The notes under the pieces: generated by a model
Database searches by the model: none
Told to the model about the DNA's origin: nothing
What the model saw: the letters and a program-made list of their open reading frames with translations, nothing else
Position numbers and translations under genes: made by a program
In this document: piece after piece, positions 26,342 through 32,670 of the stretch
Layout of the letters: the number at the start of each line of letters is the position of its first letter
How positions within the stretch are numbered: position 1 is the first letter of the stretch
Source: Oscillospiraceae bacterium
Lineage (GTDB): Bacteria; Bacillota; Clostridia; Oscillospirales; Acutalibacteraceae
Direction of reading: 5' to 3'
DNA: 62,451 bases
NCBI GenBank assembly: GCA_015066295.1
Contig: SVOR01000005.1
Location: 1 to 62,451, forward strand

Positions 26342-27484
26342 ATGAAAAAATTAAAGCTTATGACCATTGTCGGCACACGTCCCGAGATTATTCGTCTTTC
26401 GGCGGTAATTAAGAAGTGCGACACCTATTTCGACCAAATTTTAGTTCACACAGGTCAGAATTATGACTATTCATTAAATCAGGTCTTCTTTGATGACCTT
26501 GGACTTCGTGCACCCGATTATTACCTTGATGCCGTTGGCGCCGACCTTGGCGAAACGGTTGGTAATATTATTGCGAAATCCTACAAGCTAATGGTAGAAA
26601 CACAGCCCGACGCACTGTTAGTGCTGGGAGACACCAACTCTTGCCTTTCGGCAATTTCGGCAAAGCGTCTGCACATTCCTATTTTCCACATGGAAGCAGG
26701 TAACCGTTGTAAAGACGAGTGTCTGCCCGAGGAGACCAACCGTCGTATTGTTGATATAATTTCGGACGTTAATATGGCATACTCCGAGCATGCTCGCCGT
26801 TACCTTGCCGATACGGGTCTACCCAAAGAGCGCACCTACGTTACGGGCTCGCCGATGGCAGAGGTTTTAAGAGAAAATCTCGAAAAAATCAAGGCTTCGG
26901 GTATCCACGAGAAATTAGGACTCGAAAAGGGTAAATATATACTTCTTTCGGCGCACAGAGAAGAAAACATCGACACCGAAAAGAACTTCCTGTCACTCTT
27001 TAATGCAATAAACGAGATTGCCGAGAAATATCAAATGCCGATACTATACTCTTGTCACCCGAGAAGCCGTAACAGAATAGAAAAAAGCGGCTTTAAACTA
27101 AATCCGCTCGTTATTCAGCACGAGCCACTCGGCTTCCACGACTATAACAGCTTGCAGATGAATGCTTTTGCGGTGATTTCCGATAGCGGCACTCTGCCTG
27201 AGGAAAGCTCCTTCTTTACCTCTGTCGGCAATCCCTTCCCCGCAATTTGTATTCGCACCTCAACCGAGCGCCCCGAGGCACTCGATAAGGCTTGCTTTAT
27301 TTTGGCGGGTATTGATAATGATTCGCTTCAGCAGGCGGTTGAAACCGCGGTAGAGATGAATAAAAACGGCGATTATGGCATCCCCGTTCCCGATTACGTG
27401 GAGGAAAACGTTTCTACCAAGGTTGTTAAGATTATTCAGTCATACACAGGCGTTGTAAACAAGATGGTATGGCGTAAATTTTAG
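26342..27484 (+). CDS. capG: UDP-N-acetyl-L-fucosamine-forming 2-epimerase (CapG/WecB family)
   Basis: The 380-residue non-hydrolysing epimerase begins KKLKLMTIVGTRPEIIRLSA. It contains HTGQNYDYSLNQVFFDDLGL, VLGDTNSCLSAI, FHMEAGNRCKDECLPEETNR, SAHREENID and ISDSGTLPEESSFF, all hallmark WecB-family elements. Following capE and capF, it should convert UDP-N-acetyl-L-pneumosamine to UDP-N-acetyl-L-fucosamine. ATG 26342 is preferred because AGGTGA lies 5 bp before it, and an in-frame GTG inside that ribosome site is the alternative. Confidence 0.94.
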   Translation: MKKLKLMTIVGTRPEIIRLSAVIKKCDTYFDQILVHTGQNYDYSLNQVFFDDLGLRAPDYYLDAVGADLGETVGNIIAKSYKLMVETQPDALLVLGDTNSCLSAISAKRLHIPIFHMEAGNRCKDECLPEETNRRIVDIISDVNMAYSEHARRYLADTGLPKERTYVTGSPMAEVLRENLEKIKASGIHEKLGLEKGKYILLSAHREENIDTEKNFLSLFNAINEIAEKYQMPILYSCHPRSRNRIEKSGFKLNPLVIQHEPLGFHDYNSLQMNAFAVISDSGTLPEESSFFTSVGNPFPAICIRTSTERPEALDKACFILAGIDNDSLQQAVETAVEMNKNGDYGIPVPDYVEENVSTKVVKIIQSYTGVVNKMVWRKF

Positions 27485-27494
27485 GAGAACCGAG

Positions 27495-28712
27495 TTGGAA
27501 AAATTTTCACTTACGCAAGAGGTTTTATTAAAGCTCTTGTCGGCCTCTATAAATGGCACAAAGGCGAAAATAGAAGAGGATAAATTAAAACAGACTGATT
27601 GGAAGGCAATCGGTCTGTTGTCATCTCGGCAGGCGGTAAGTCTGGCGGTTTTTGACGCCGTCACACCCTATAAAAAGCAAATAGATTCATACATTTACGA
27701 TAATTGGTATGCCCACGTTTTAAAGGGCTTTTCTAAAAATTCTGTTATTGTTGCCGCCCAAAAGCAGCTTAATGATGAGATTTGCGAGGGTGAAAATTAT
27801 GCCGTAATCAAGGGTATCTCAGCGGCGAAATATTATTTAAAGCCCGAGCTTAGAAATTTAGGTGACGTCGATTTTTTAATTGATACGGGCAAAAGCGATG
27901 ATATCTCGCAAAAAATACTCGAAAAAGGGTATGAAAGGCATAGCGAAAACGACTGCCATATATGCTTTGTAAAGCGGCCTGCCGCACTCGAAATGCACTT
28001 TGAAATTCCAGGCATACCCTATGGTGAAAAGGGCGATATAGTAAGAGCCTATATGAGTGATACGCTCGAAAAGGCACAGATGGTAGCCGTTATGGGTAAT
28101 GAGTTTAAAATGCCTTGCCCCCATCATCATGGTGCCATACTGCTTTTGCATATGCAGCACCATATGGTGTCAGAGGGCTTGGGACTTCGTCACCTTTGTG
28201 ACTGGGCGTGCTTTGTGCGAGCAACCATGGATGACGATTTTTGGGACGAAAAACTGTTGCCGCTATTTAAAAGCATAGGTCTTTACAAATATGCCTGCGT
28301 TATGACAAAGCTTTGCTCGCTCTATTTGGAAATTCCCTGTCCCGCGTGGGCAAAGGATGCCGACGAAAGCCTTTGCTATAATATAATGAAGGATATATTA
28401 GAGGGCGGTAATTTTGGCAGAATTGACTCCAAAAGACAAACCAGCGGTATGATGATTTCGGAGCATGGCAAGGGTGGACTTAAAAAGTCAAAAATATATA
28501 ACCTCGCTCGCGCACTACATAATTCAATGTATACCATATATCCAATACTTAAAAAAGCGCCTATTTTATATCCGTTTTTATACGTATGGCGTATTTTAGT
28601 ATATATTTTTAAGGTTATAACAGGTAAGCGTAATTCGCTTATTAAAACGATGGGCCTTGCCGACGAGCGCAGGTCACTCTACGACCAATTAGAAATATTT
28701 GAGACAAAATAA
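27495..28712 (+). CDS. Uncharacterised nucleotidyltransferase-family protein (PF14907-like), copy 2
   Basis: The 405-residue protein shares architecture with the product at 23979: YAVIKGISAAKYYLKPELRN followed by LGDVDFLIDTGKSD near residue 125, again a Dx-D motif, then a histidine-rich stretch (MPCPHHHGAILLLHMQHHM). It starts with TTG supported by TAGGAGA 8 bp upstream. It is the last gene before the operon terminator. Sequence identity to copy 1 is low outside the motif, so the two probably have distinct substrates rather than being a recent duplication. Confidence 0.72.
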   Translation: MEKFSLTQEVLLKLLSASINGTKAKIEEDKLKQTDWKAIGLLSSRQAVSLAVFDAVTPYKKQIDSYIYDNWYAHVLKGFSKNSVIVAAQKQLNDEICEGENYAVIKGISAAKYYLKPELRNLGDVDFLIDTGKSDDISQKILEKGYERHSENDCHICFVKRPAALEMHFEIPGIPYGEKGDIVRAYMSDTLEKAQMVAVMGNEFKMPCPHHHGAILLLHMQHHMVSEGLGLRHLCDWACFVRATMDDDFWDEKLLPLFKSIGLYKYACVMTKLCSLYLEIPCPAWAKDADESLCYNIMKDILEGGNFGRIDSKRQTSGMMISEHGKGGLKKSKIYNLARALHNSMYTIYPILKKAPILYPFLYVWRILVYIFKVITGKRNSLIKTMGLADERRSLYDQLEIFETK

Positions 28713-28734
28713 GACCTGAGGTTTTCCTCAGGTC
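28713..28734. terminator. Bidirectional terminator closing the polysaccharide operon
   Basis: A perfect 9-bp stem (GACCTGAGG with CCTCAGGTC) closes a four-T loop. Short T/A tracts on both sides let it serve the plus-strand operon and the convergent phosphodiesterase gene, whose stop codon lies inside the hairpin. Confidence 0.85.
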
Positions 28735-29201
28735 TTTACTATTATCGGCATAATGCCGTTTTCGGTTATATCTATTACGGCGTAGGAGTTGCCGCCTTCA
28801 CGCGACAATGATATTGAGCCGGGATTTACAATATAAATGCCGTCAATATATTCGGTTTTTGCAATATGCGTATGTCCGTAAAGGGCAATTTTCGCACCCG
28901 CCTTTTTTGCGGCATCCAAAAGCGGCGCGGTGGTGTATTTAACCGAGTGGTGATGCCCGTGGGTGTATAGGATTTTTACGCCGCCGACGGTACAAAGCTC
29001 GGTCACAGGATACATTGTATCGCCGTCACAGTTGCCCGTTACTATATGAAAAATGCGGTCGGTGTGATAATCGGCAATCGCCTCAACGTCCCGTACGTTG
29101 TCGCCAAGGAAAAATACGTGGCGTGCGTCGGGGTGCGACTGCAAGGCATAGTCGATACTGCTGCGGCGCCCGTGCGAATCTGAAATGACAATTATTCTCA
29201 T
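28728..29201 (-). CDS. Metallophosphoesterase, YfcE/MJ0936 family
   Basis: The 157-residue single-domain calcineurin-like phosphodiesterase has all metal motifs: MRIIVISDSHGRR (D-x-H), FLGDNVRD (GD), VTGNCDGD (GNCD), YTHGHHHSVKY (GH.H) and LYGHTHIAKTEY (GHTH). Members hydrolyse phosphodiester model substrates, with physiological targets unclear. The start giving MRIIVIS is used because TGAGGT precedes it. A further upstream ATG overlaps that ribosome site. Its 3' end lies in the shared terminator, and it is divergent from the small-gene trio. Confidence 0.9.
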   Translation of the reverse strand: MRIIVISDSHGRRSSIDYALQSHPDARHVFFLGDNVRDVEAIADYHTDRIFHIVTGNCDGDTMYPVTELCTVGGVKILYTHGHHHSVKYTTAPLLDAAKKAGAKIALYGHTHIAKTEYIDGIYIVNPGSISLSREGGNSYAVIDITENGIMPIIVKT

Positions 29202-29211
29202 AAAATACCTC

Positions 29212-29238
29212 ATAAATAAAAAACGCGTTTCATACTAT
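29212..29238 (+). promoter_or_regulatory. Possible sigma-E-type sporulation promoter
   Basis: ATA at 29212-29214 and CATACTAT at 29231-29238 are 16 bp apart, close to the Bacillus/Clostridium sigma-E pattern (ATA, 16-18 bp, CATACANT). The -10 sits within the perfect 14-bp palindrome ATACTATATAGTAT (29232-29245). It lies 31 bp before the first small gene. This is a pattern match only. Confidence 0.4.
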
Positions 29239-29268
29239 ATAGTATATATTTTTTTGGCGGTGAATGCA

Positions 29269-29466
29269 ATGAATAATATGAACGATATGCTAAAAAAGGG
29301 TGTTAAAAAAGAGGATATTGATAAAATGATAAATTCCTTAAATCCAGATGACGCAAAGAAGCTTAATCAAATGCTAAACGATAAGGCGGCAACCCAAAGA
29401 CTTTTGAATAGTCCCGAGGTGAAGGAGCTTATGAAAAAGATGTTCGGGGATGGCAAAAATGGATGA
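29269..29466 (+). CDS. Small hypothetical protein of 65 residues
   Basis: A short, charged, helical protein: MNNMNDMLKKGVKKEDIDKM, then LNPDDAKKLNQMLNDKAATQ and ending in SPEVKELMKKMFGDGKNG. It has no signal peptide, membrane segment or recognised domain. The methionine- and lysine-rich helices suggest a small interaction module. The ATG at 29269 has GGCGGTGA 5 bp upstream. It overlaps the next gene by 8 bp, so the three small genes form a coupled unit. Function unknown. Confidence 0.65.
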   Translation: MNNMNDMLKKGVKKEDIDKMINSLNPDDAKKLNQMLNDKAATQRLLNSPEVKELMKKMFGDGKNG

Positions 29467-29776
29467 TTTATCGGCGCGCATATCCTCAATTTTAAACGAC
29501 CCCGACAGTATGGCGCAAATACGCAGTATGGCAGAGGGGATGCTTGGTGGCACCGAAAAGCCAAAAAATGATGCACCCGATATTGATATCGGCAGACTTT
29601 TGCCGATGATTCAGAAAATAAATAATAAAAAGAGTGACAAACGATGCGAATTGTTAATGGCGCTTCGACCCCATTTAAGCGAGGAAAGGCAACAAAGGGT
29701 AGATAGAGCAGTTAAAATTTTAAGGGTAATAGATATGCTCCCGCTTTTGCAGGATAGCGGCTTATTTGATTTTTAA
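29459..29776 (+). CDS. Small hypothetical protein of 105 residues
   Basis: The protein reads MDDLSARISSILNDPDSMAQ, IRSMAEGMLGG, a short linker, then IGRLLPMIQKINNKKSDKRC and LLMALRPHLSEERQQRVDRA ending LPLLQDSGLFDF. It is predicted helical and soluble, without signal or membrane segments. ATG 29459 is chosen with GGGGA upstream, and another in-frame ATG lies 9 bp earlier. The SILNDPDSMAQIRSMAEGM stretch recalls small clostridial hypothetical proteins. Function unknown. It sits between two other small genes. Confidence 0.65.
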   Translation: MDDLSARISSILNDPDSMAQIRSMAEGMLGGTEKPKNDAPDIDIGRLLPMIQKINNKKSDKRCELLMALRPHLSEERQQRVDRAVKILRVIDMLPLLQDSGLFDF

Positions 29777-29787
29777 GAAGGTGCGAT

Positions 29788-30126
29788 ATGGCAGAATTCA
29801 GCGAAGAAGAATTACGGCGCGCGGCCGAGCGCGTAAGAGAAATGAGCAGACGTGCAAGTGTTACGGGTGGGCAGCACCAGCGCCCACCCATGCCCGATTT
29901 TGTAAGCACTCCACAGTTTTCAGGTCCCCGCGCGACAGAGCCTCAAAAGGATATGCAAACTATGCATAAAAAATCACCTTCCATAAATTCCCTTTTTAAA
30001 ATGATTAACTTTAAGGGACTCGAAATGGACGGCGATATTTCGCTTATTTTGGGCATAATGCTGCTGATTTCGGGCGAGCAAACCGACGAGCTTTTAAGCC
30101 TTGCGCTGCTTTATATTATGATGTAA
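29788..30126 (+). CDS. Small hypothetical protein with a hydrophobic C-terminus (112 residues)
   Basis: The N-terminal half is charged (MAEFSEEELRRAAERVREMS), the middle is proline-rich and probably disordered, and the last 32 residues form a hydrophobic helix pair (SLILGIMLLISGEQTDELLS, then LALLYIMM). This hydrophobic-loop-hydrophobic tail resembles those of small clostridial proteins encoded near sporulation genes, but I cannot name a family. AAGAAGGTG lies 7 bp before the ATG. It ends the trio, and there is no obvious terminator directly after it. Confidence 0.65.
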   Translation: MAEFSEEELRRAAERVREMSRRASVTGGQHQRPPMPDFVSTPQFSGPRATEPQKDMQTMHKKSPSINSLFKMINFKGLEMDGDISLILGIMLLISGEQTDELLSLALLYIMM

Positions 30127-30440
30127 AAATAAATTCCAAAAAATATGACAATTAGTTACAAAATTTTTATTTTTGCTTGCAAAAAATGTTATTATGTAAA
30201 CTTACAAAACCTTAAAAGTTATTAAAGTTATCCACCGAGTAATTAACAAAAAAGCGGTGGATAACCACCCCAAAACACCTAAAATAGCCCGTTTTGTGTG
30301 TAAAAAGCGGTGGAAAACTTTAATAAATGAATATGCAAAAATAAAACGAATAAAAAAATTATGTTAATAAAATTAAATTGTAAATTCTACTTTTTCGACA
30401 AAAAGAAACAAACTCAACGACGTGGATGTTTATGATATGT
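30127..30440. other. AT-rich intergenic region with DnaA-box-like inverted repeats
   Basis: No gene was found here. GTTATCCACCG (30227-30237) and its exact inverse CGGTGGATAAC (30255-30265) form an 11-bp inverted repeat with a 17-nt spacer. GCGGTGGAAAAC follows at 30307-30318. The cores TTATCCACC and TTTTCCACC differ from the DnaA box TTATCCACA only at the last base or two. A-rich and T-rich runs surround them. Confidence 0.5.
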
Positions 30441-30475
30441 ATAAAGTGATATTTCGATGAGAAATATCACTTTAT
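30441..30475. terminator. Hairpin after the small minus-strand regulator gene
   Basis: A perfect 15-bp stem (30441-30455 with 30461-30475) closes a 5-nt loop, 2 bp beyond the stop codon of the minus-strand gene. The stem is AT-rich and its T-tract is better on the plus strand (TTTATTTTTA), so termination in both directions is possible. Confidence 0.6.
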
Positions 30476-30477
30476 TT

Positions 30478-30642
30478 TTAAAAATTCGTATCTTTATTGT
30501 CAAACGAATCGTACTGTCTTATGTAGTTATATAGTAAATATCGCAATAAACCCGATACTGTTCGAAATTCCTGTTTGGCAATAATATGTGCTTTATTATA
30601 CGTTTTTTCGTCAACCGAAGTTGATAGAAGTTTTGTTTTCAT
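30478..30642 (-). CDS. Small ribbon-helix-helix-like protein (54 residues)
   Basis: The frame encodes MKTKLLSTSVDEKTYNKAHI, then IAKQEFRTVSGLLRYLLYNY and IRQYDSFDNKDTNF. A short N-terminal strand (KLLSTSVDEKTY) followed by two helices with a TVSGLLRYLLYNYI second helix fits the Arc/CopG ribbon-helix-helix fold. The ATG has a perfect AAAGGAGG ribosome site, and a hairpin lies just after the stop. It is divergent from the Xre gene, sharing a 103-bp region with twin palindromes. It may be an antitoxin-type or autoregulatory DNA-binding protein. Confidence 0.7.
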   Translation of the reverse strand: MKTKLLSTSVDEKTYNKAHIIAKQEFRTVSGLLRYLLYNYIRQYDSFDNKDTNF

Positions 30643-30673
30643 AATAAGCCTCCTTTAAAAAGATAAAATTATA

Positions 30674-30716
30674 TTATCAAGTTTCTTGATAAAAGTCAAT
30701 ATCAAATTTTTTGATA
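30674..30716. promoter_or_regulatory. Twin palindromic operators in the divergent regulator promoter
   Basis: TATCAAGTTTCTTGATA (30675-30691) and TATCAAATTTTTTGATA (30700-30716) are two 17-bp palindromes of the form TATCAAR-TTY-YTTGATA with centres 25 bp apart. TATAAT at 30719-30724 (plus strand) directly abuts the second and ATTATA at 30668-30673 gives a minus-strand -10 near the first. Binding by the Xre or ribbon-helix-helix product would shut off both genes. Confidence 0.7.
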
Positions 30717-30745
30717 AATATAATAAACTTATAGGAGGCGGTATT

Positions 30746-30955
30746 GTGAAACTAAAGGAATTAAGAGAAGATAGGGATATTACTCAAAAGGAACTTGCGG
30801 ACGTTTTAAATATAACACAAAACACATATTCAAACTATGAAAATGGAAAAACTGAGCCGCCCTATGAAATAATGAAAAAACTTTGTTTATTTTATGGTGT
30901 TTCGGCAGATTATATTCTTGGGTTGCCAAAAGGCTTAAAATATCCTGAAAGATAA
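30746..30955 (+). CDS. Xre/Cro-CI-type HTH transcriptional regulator (69 residues)
   Basis: Almost the whole protein is a Cro/CI helix-turn-helix domain: MKLKELREDRDITQKELADV, LNITQNTYSNYENGKTEPPY and LCLFYGVSADYILGLPK, matching the HTH_3 family from end to end. The start is GTG at 30746 because AGGAGGCGG lies just upstream and follows the operators. Such single-domain regulators control mobile elements and toxin-antitoxin modules. Two palindromes upstream imply autoregulation, and the divergent partner is the 54-residue protein. Confidence 0.88.
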   Translation: MKLKELREDRDITQKELADVLNITQNTYSNYENGKTEPPYEIMKKLCLFYGVSADYILGLPKGLKYPER

Positions 30956-31000
30956 ACTGTGACCGGACGGGGTACTCTGCGTTTAGCATTTTTTCGAACC

Positions 31001-31045
31001 CCAAAAAGAAAGAGAGTCACTTTACGTGACTCTCTTTCTTTTTGG
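31001..31045. terminator. 20-bp perfect hairpin, bidirectional terminator
   Basis: Arms 31001-31020 and 31026-31045 are exact inverse complements around a TTTAC loop. The A-rich and T-rich outer ends give T-tracts on both strands. It separates the plus-strand Xre gene from the minus-strand ADP-ribosylglycohydrolase operon. Confidence 0.8.
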
Positions 31046-31154
31046 TGATTTTCATAATAAAAGACGAACACTTCTCTTTATATTTAAGTCATTAGTTCAA
31101 CTCTGGGTGATAAGGTTTTTGGTGACTCACAAACCTGTCAAAAGTTCGAATTTC

Positions 31155-31967
31155 TTACAATATTTCGCAAAATTTATCTTTAAATTCCAAAACAACTTTT
31201 TTAAGAGAATAGTCTATCTTTCTATCACAAAAATCTACTATGTGTTTAGGTATCGATTTATAATAAGCTTCTGCAATTCCACCTGCAATACATGCTTCGG
31301 TGTCTGCATCGCCACCAAGAGAAATTGCATTTCGAATCGCGCTTTCGTAATCGTTAGATTCTAAAAAAGCAATAATTGCAGTCGGCACACTATAAGATGC
31401 TCTACTATCAAAAACATAATTTTCTCTTATTTCGTAAAGACTTTTTGAAAGATTATAATGGAACCTGTTTTCTAAGAAAACGCGAATTTCTTCTTTGTTT
31501 TCACCGTTTCGAGCAAGAAAAACTGCCGTTGCAACCGCTTGTGCAGCTTTTATAGCTTCGCTATTATTATGGGTATAATAGCAACTTGCTTTCGATTGAA
31601 GAAGAACTTGCTCAAGAGTTTCATAGGCATAACCTATTGGTACAGCACGCATTGCGGCACCATTAGCATAACTGCGGTTTATTTTATATGTGTTAGACTG
31701 CGCCCATTCCGAAAACATATTGCCAAATCCCGCATGCGGATAGAACGAATAATATTGGCGAAACTGTCCTGCATATTCCAAGCCGCGTTTTCGAATATTC
31801 CAACGGGTAATTTCGTTAGGATTATTTAATATTGCTTTGCAAACCGCAACTGTTAAAACGGTGTCATCAGTAAACGTGCTATCCTTCTGAAATTCAAAAT
31901 CGTAATCTTTTGTACAATGGGTTTCATAAAATGAACCGATTATATCGCCATATATTGCACCGAACAT
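31155..31967 (-). CDS. ADP-ribosylglycohydrolase (DraG/ARH family)
   Basis: The 270-residue all-helical enzyme is complete. MFGAIYGDIIGSFYE is the N-terminal GDxxGxxYE signature, STFTDDTVLTVAV holds the first metal-binding aspartates, and ISLGGDADTEACIAGGIAEA (near residue 220) is the canonical GGDxDT metal site. Family members remove ADP-ribose from arginine or other side chains, or from nucleic acid in toxin-antitoxin systems. It follows the four-helix-bundle gene by 17 bp in the same transcription unit. No ADP-ribosyltransferase is visible in the window. Confidence 0.92.
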   Translation of the reverse strand: MFGAIYGDIIGSFYETHCTKDYDFEFQKDSTFTDDTVLTVAVCKAILNNPNEITRWNIRKRGLEYAGQFRQYYSFYPHAGFGNMFSEWAQSNTYKINRSYANGAAMRAVPIGYAYETLEQVLLQSKASCYYTHNNSEAIKAAQAVATAVFLARNGENKEEIRVFLENRFHYNLSKSLYEIRENYVFDSRASYSVPTAIIAFLESNDYESAIRNAISLGGDADTEACIAGGIAEAYYKSIPKHIVDFCDRKIDYSLKKVVLEFKDKFCEIL

Positions 31968-31984
31968 ATCATCACCGCCTTGGG

Positions 31985-32344
31985 TTATTTTTGATTGATT
32001 TTATTCTCGATTGTAATACAAGAAGAGGTTAACATTCTTTGTATTCTTCCGCAAAGATTTCTATACTTTTTAAAGGTTTCTTCGTCAATAGAATTGTTAG
32101 AATATAACAGTTTTAACCAACTTTCAGTTTCAACACATTCTTTACGTGCAATTTTAAATTTTGATAGCATATCCGGTAAACTTTGTGGGTATTGTGCTTC
32201 GGTGATATTTGCAAAAACACTTGACGAGGATTTGCGAATTTGGAAAATAATATTAGAATTGCCTTTATGCTCTAAGGTTTTACAAAGAGACTCAATCTCG
32301 ATAGCTAACTGTTCTGCATATTTAAGCAACAGATTATCTTTCAT
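31985..32344 (-). CDS. Four-helix-bundle protein (S23/IVP family)
   Basis: The 119-residue protein contains YAEQLAIEIESLCKTLEHKG, IIFQIRKSSSSVFANITEAQ and FKIARKECVETESWLKLLYS, the conserved landmarks of the S23 ribosomal/intervening-sequence protein family, whose relatives include Avd of diversity-generating retroelements. Function of stand-alone members is unknown; Avd binds nucleic acid and reverse transcriptase. ATG 32344 follows GAGGTG, and a GTG two codons upstream is possible. Its promoter borrows the edge of the adjacent hairpin array, and it is co-transcribed with the ADP-ribosylglycohydrolase gene. Confidence 0.87.
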   Translation of the reverse strand: MKDNLLLKYAEQLAIEIESLCKTLEHKGNSNIIFQIRKSSSSVFANITEAQYPQSLPDMLSKFKIARKECVETESWLKLLYSNNSIDEETFKKYRNLCGRIQRMLTSSCITIENKINQK

Positions 32345-32363
32345 ACTCACACCTCGTATATAA

Positions 32364-32392
32364 AGTATAGCAGAAACTTATATGTAAATCAA
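32364..32392 (-). promoter_or_regulatory. Promoter of the four-helix-bundle operon
   Basis: On the minus strand TTGATT (32387-32392) and TATACT (32364-32369) are 17 bp apart and lead into GAGGTG-ATG. The -35 hexamer lies across the first hairpin unit of the array, so the array edge supplies part of the promoter. Confidence 0.6.
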
Positions 32393-32553
32393 GGCGAAGC
32401 CTTGTATGTAATCAACACGGAGTGTTGAATGTAATCCACCACAGGTGGTATGTAATCAATCCGAAGAGAATACACGCTATCGCGTGATGACATACGCCTT
32501 ACGGCGATTACATACTCGCTATTGCGAGATTACATGCCAATCCTTCGGATTGG
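32381..32553. repeat. Array of seven short hairpins separated by TATGTAATC-type spacers
   Basis: Short perfect stems alternate with a 9-nt spacer. Hairpins: AAGGC/GCCTT (32391-32403), AACAC/GTGTT (32414-32426), CCACC/GGTGG (32436-32448), CACGC/GCGTG (32473-32486), CGCC/GGCG (32495-32506), CTCGC/GCGAG (32515-32528) and CCAATCC/GGATTGG (32537-32553). Spacer TATGTAATC, with small variants, occurs four times in the left half. Its reverse GATTACATA occurs three times in the right half. A broken unit (AATCCGAAG, 32458) matches one arm of the last hairpin. Stem sequences differ while stem and loop lengths are kept, implying selection on structure. Confidence 0.85.
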
Positions 32554-32557
32554 ATAA

Positions 32558-32591
32558 AAAAATAAGACAGTCCGAAGACTGTCTTATTTTT
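32558..32591. terminator. Terminator of the tRNA operon
   Basis: A 15-bp stem (AAAAATAAGACAGTC with its inverse) around a CGAA tetraloop directly follows the 3' end of tRNA-Glu on the minus strand. The A/T flanks make it functional in both directions. Confidence 0.85.
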
Positions 32592-32666
32592 GGTGACCCG
32601 GACGGGATTCGAACCCGTGTTACCGCCGTGAAAGGGCGGTGTCTTAGGCCTCTTGACCACCGGGCC
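32591..32666 (-). tRNA. tRNA-Glu (UUC)
   Basis: The minus-strand sequence folds as a complete cloverleaf with acceptor GGCCCGG paired to CCGGGTC, anticodon stem ACCGC/GCGGT around CCTTTCACG (anticodon TTC), T-arm CGGGTTCGAATCCCG and an encoded CCA end at 32591. It is the downstream gene of a two-tRNA operon and faces the accessory islet with its 3' end. Confidence 0.95.
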
Positions 32667-32670
32667 AAAA

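Noticed and set aside
30127-30440. Chromosomal origin of replication
   Set aside because: DnaA-box-like sequences exist, but there is no dnaA, dnaN or rpmH nearby, gene orientation on the left is wrong for a leading strand, and box matches are imperfect.
30959-31000. A complete tRNA pseudogene
   Set aside because: Only about 14 nt resemble the tRNA-Glu 3' end with a T-arm-like TTCGAACCCC further on. No cloverleaf can be formed, so it is reported only as a possible attachment-site relic.
31985-32344. Diversity-generating retroelement (Avd-like protein)
   Set aside because: The four-helix-bundle protein is related to Avd, but no reverse transcriptase, template repeat or variable repeat target is found in the window.
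31985-32344. Intervening sequence within a 23S rRNA gene
   Set aside because: The family is named for such insertions, but no rRNA sequence flanks this gene.
32381-32553. CRISPR array
   Set aside because: The repeats are 9-nt spacers with short variable hairpins and an orientation switch in the middle. There are no 25-40 bp direct repeats with unique spacers, and no cas genes.
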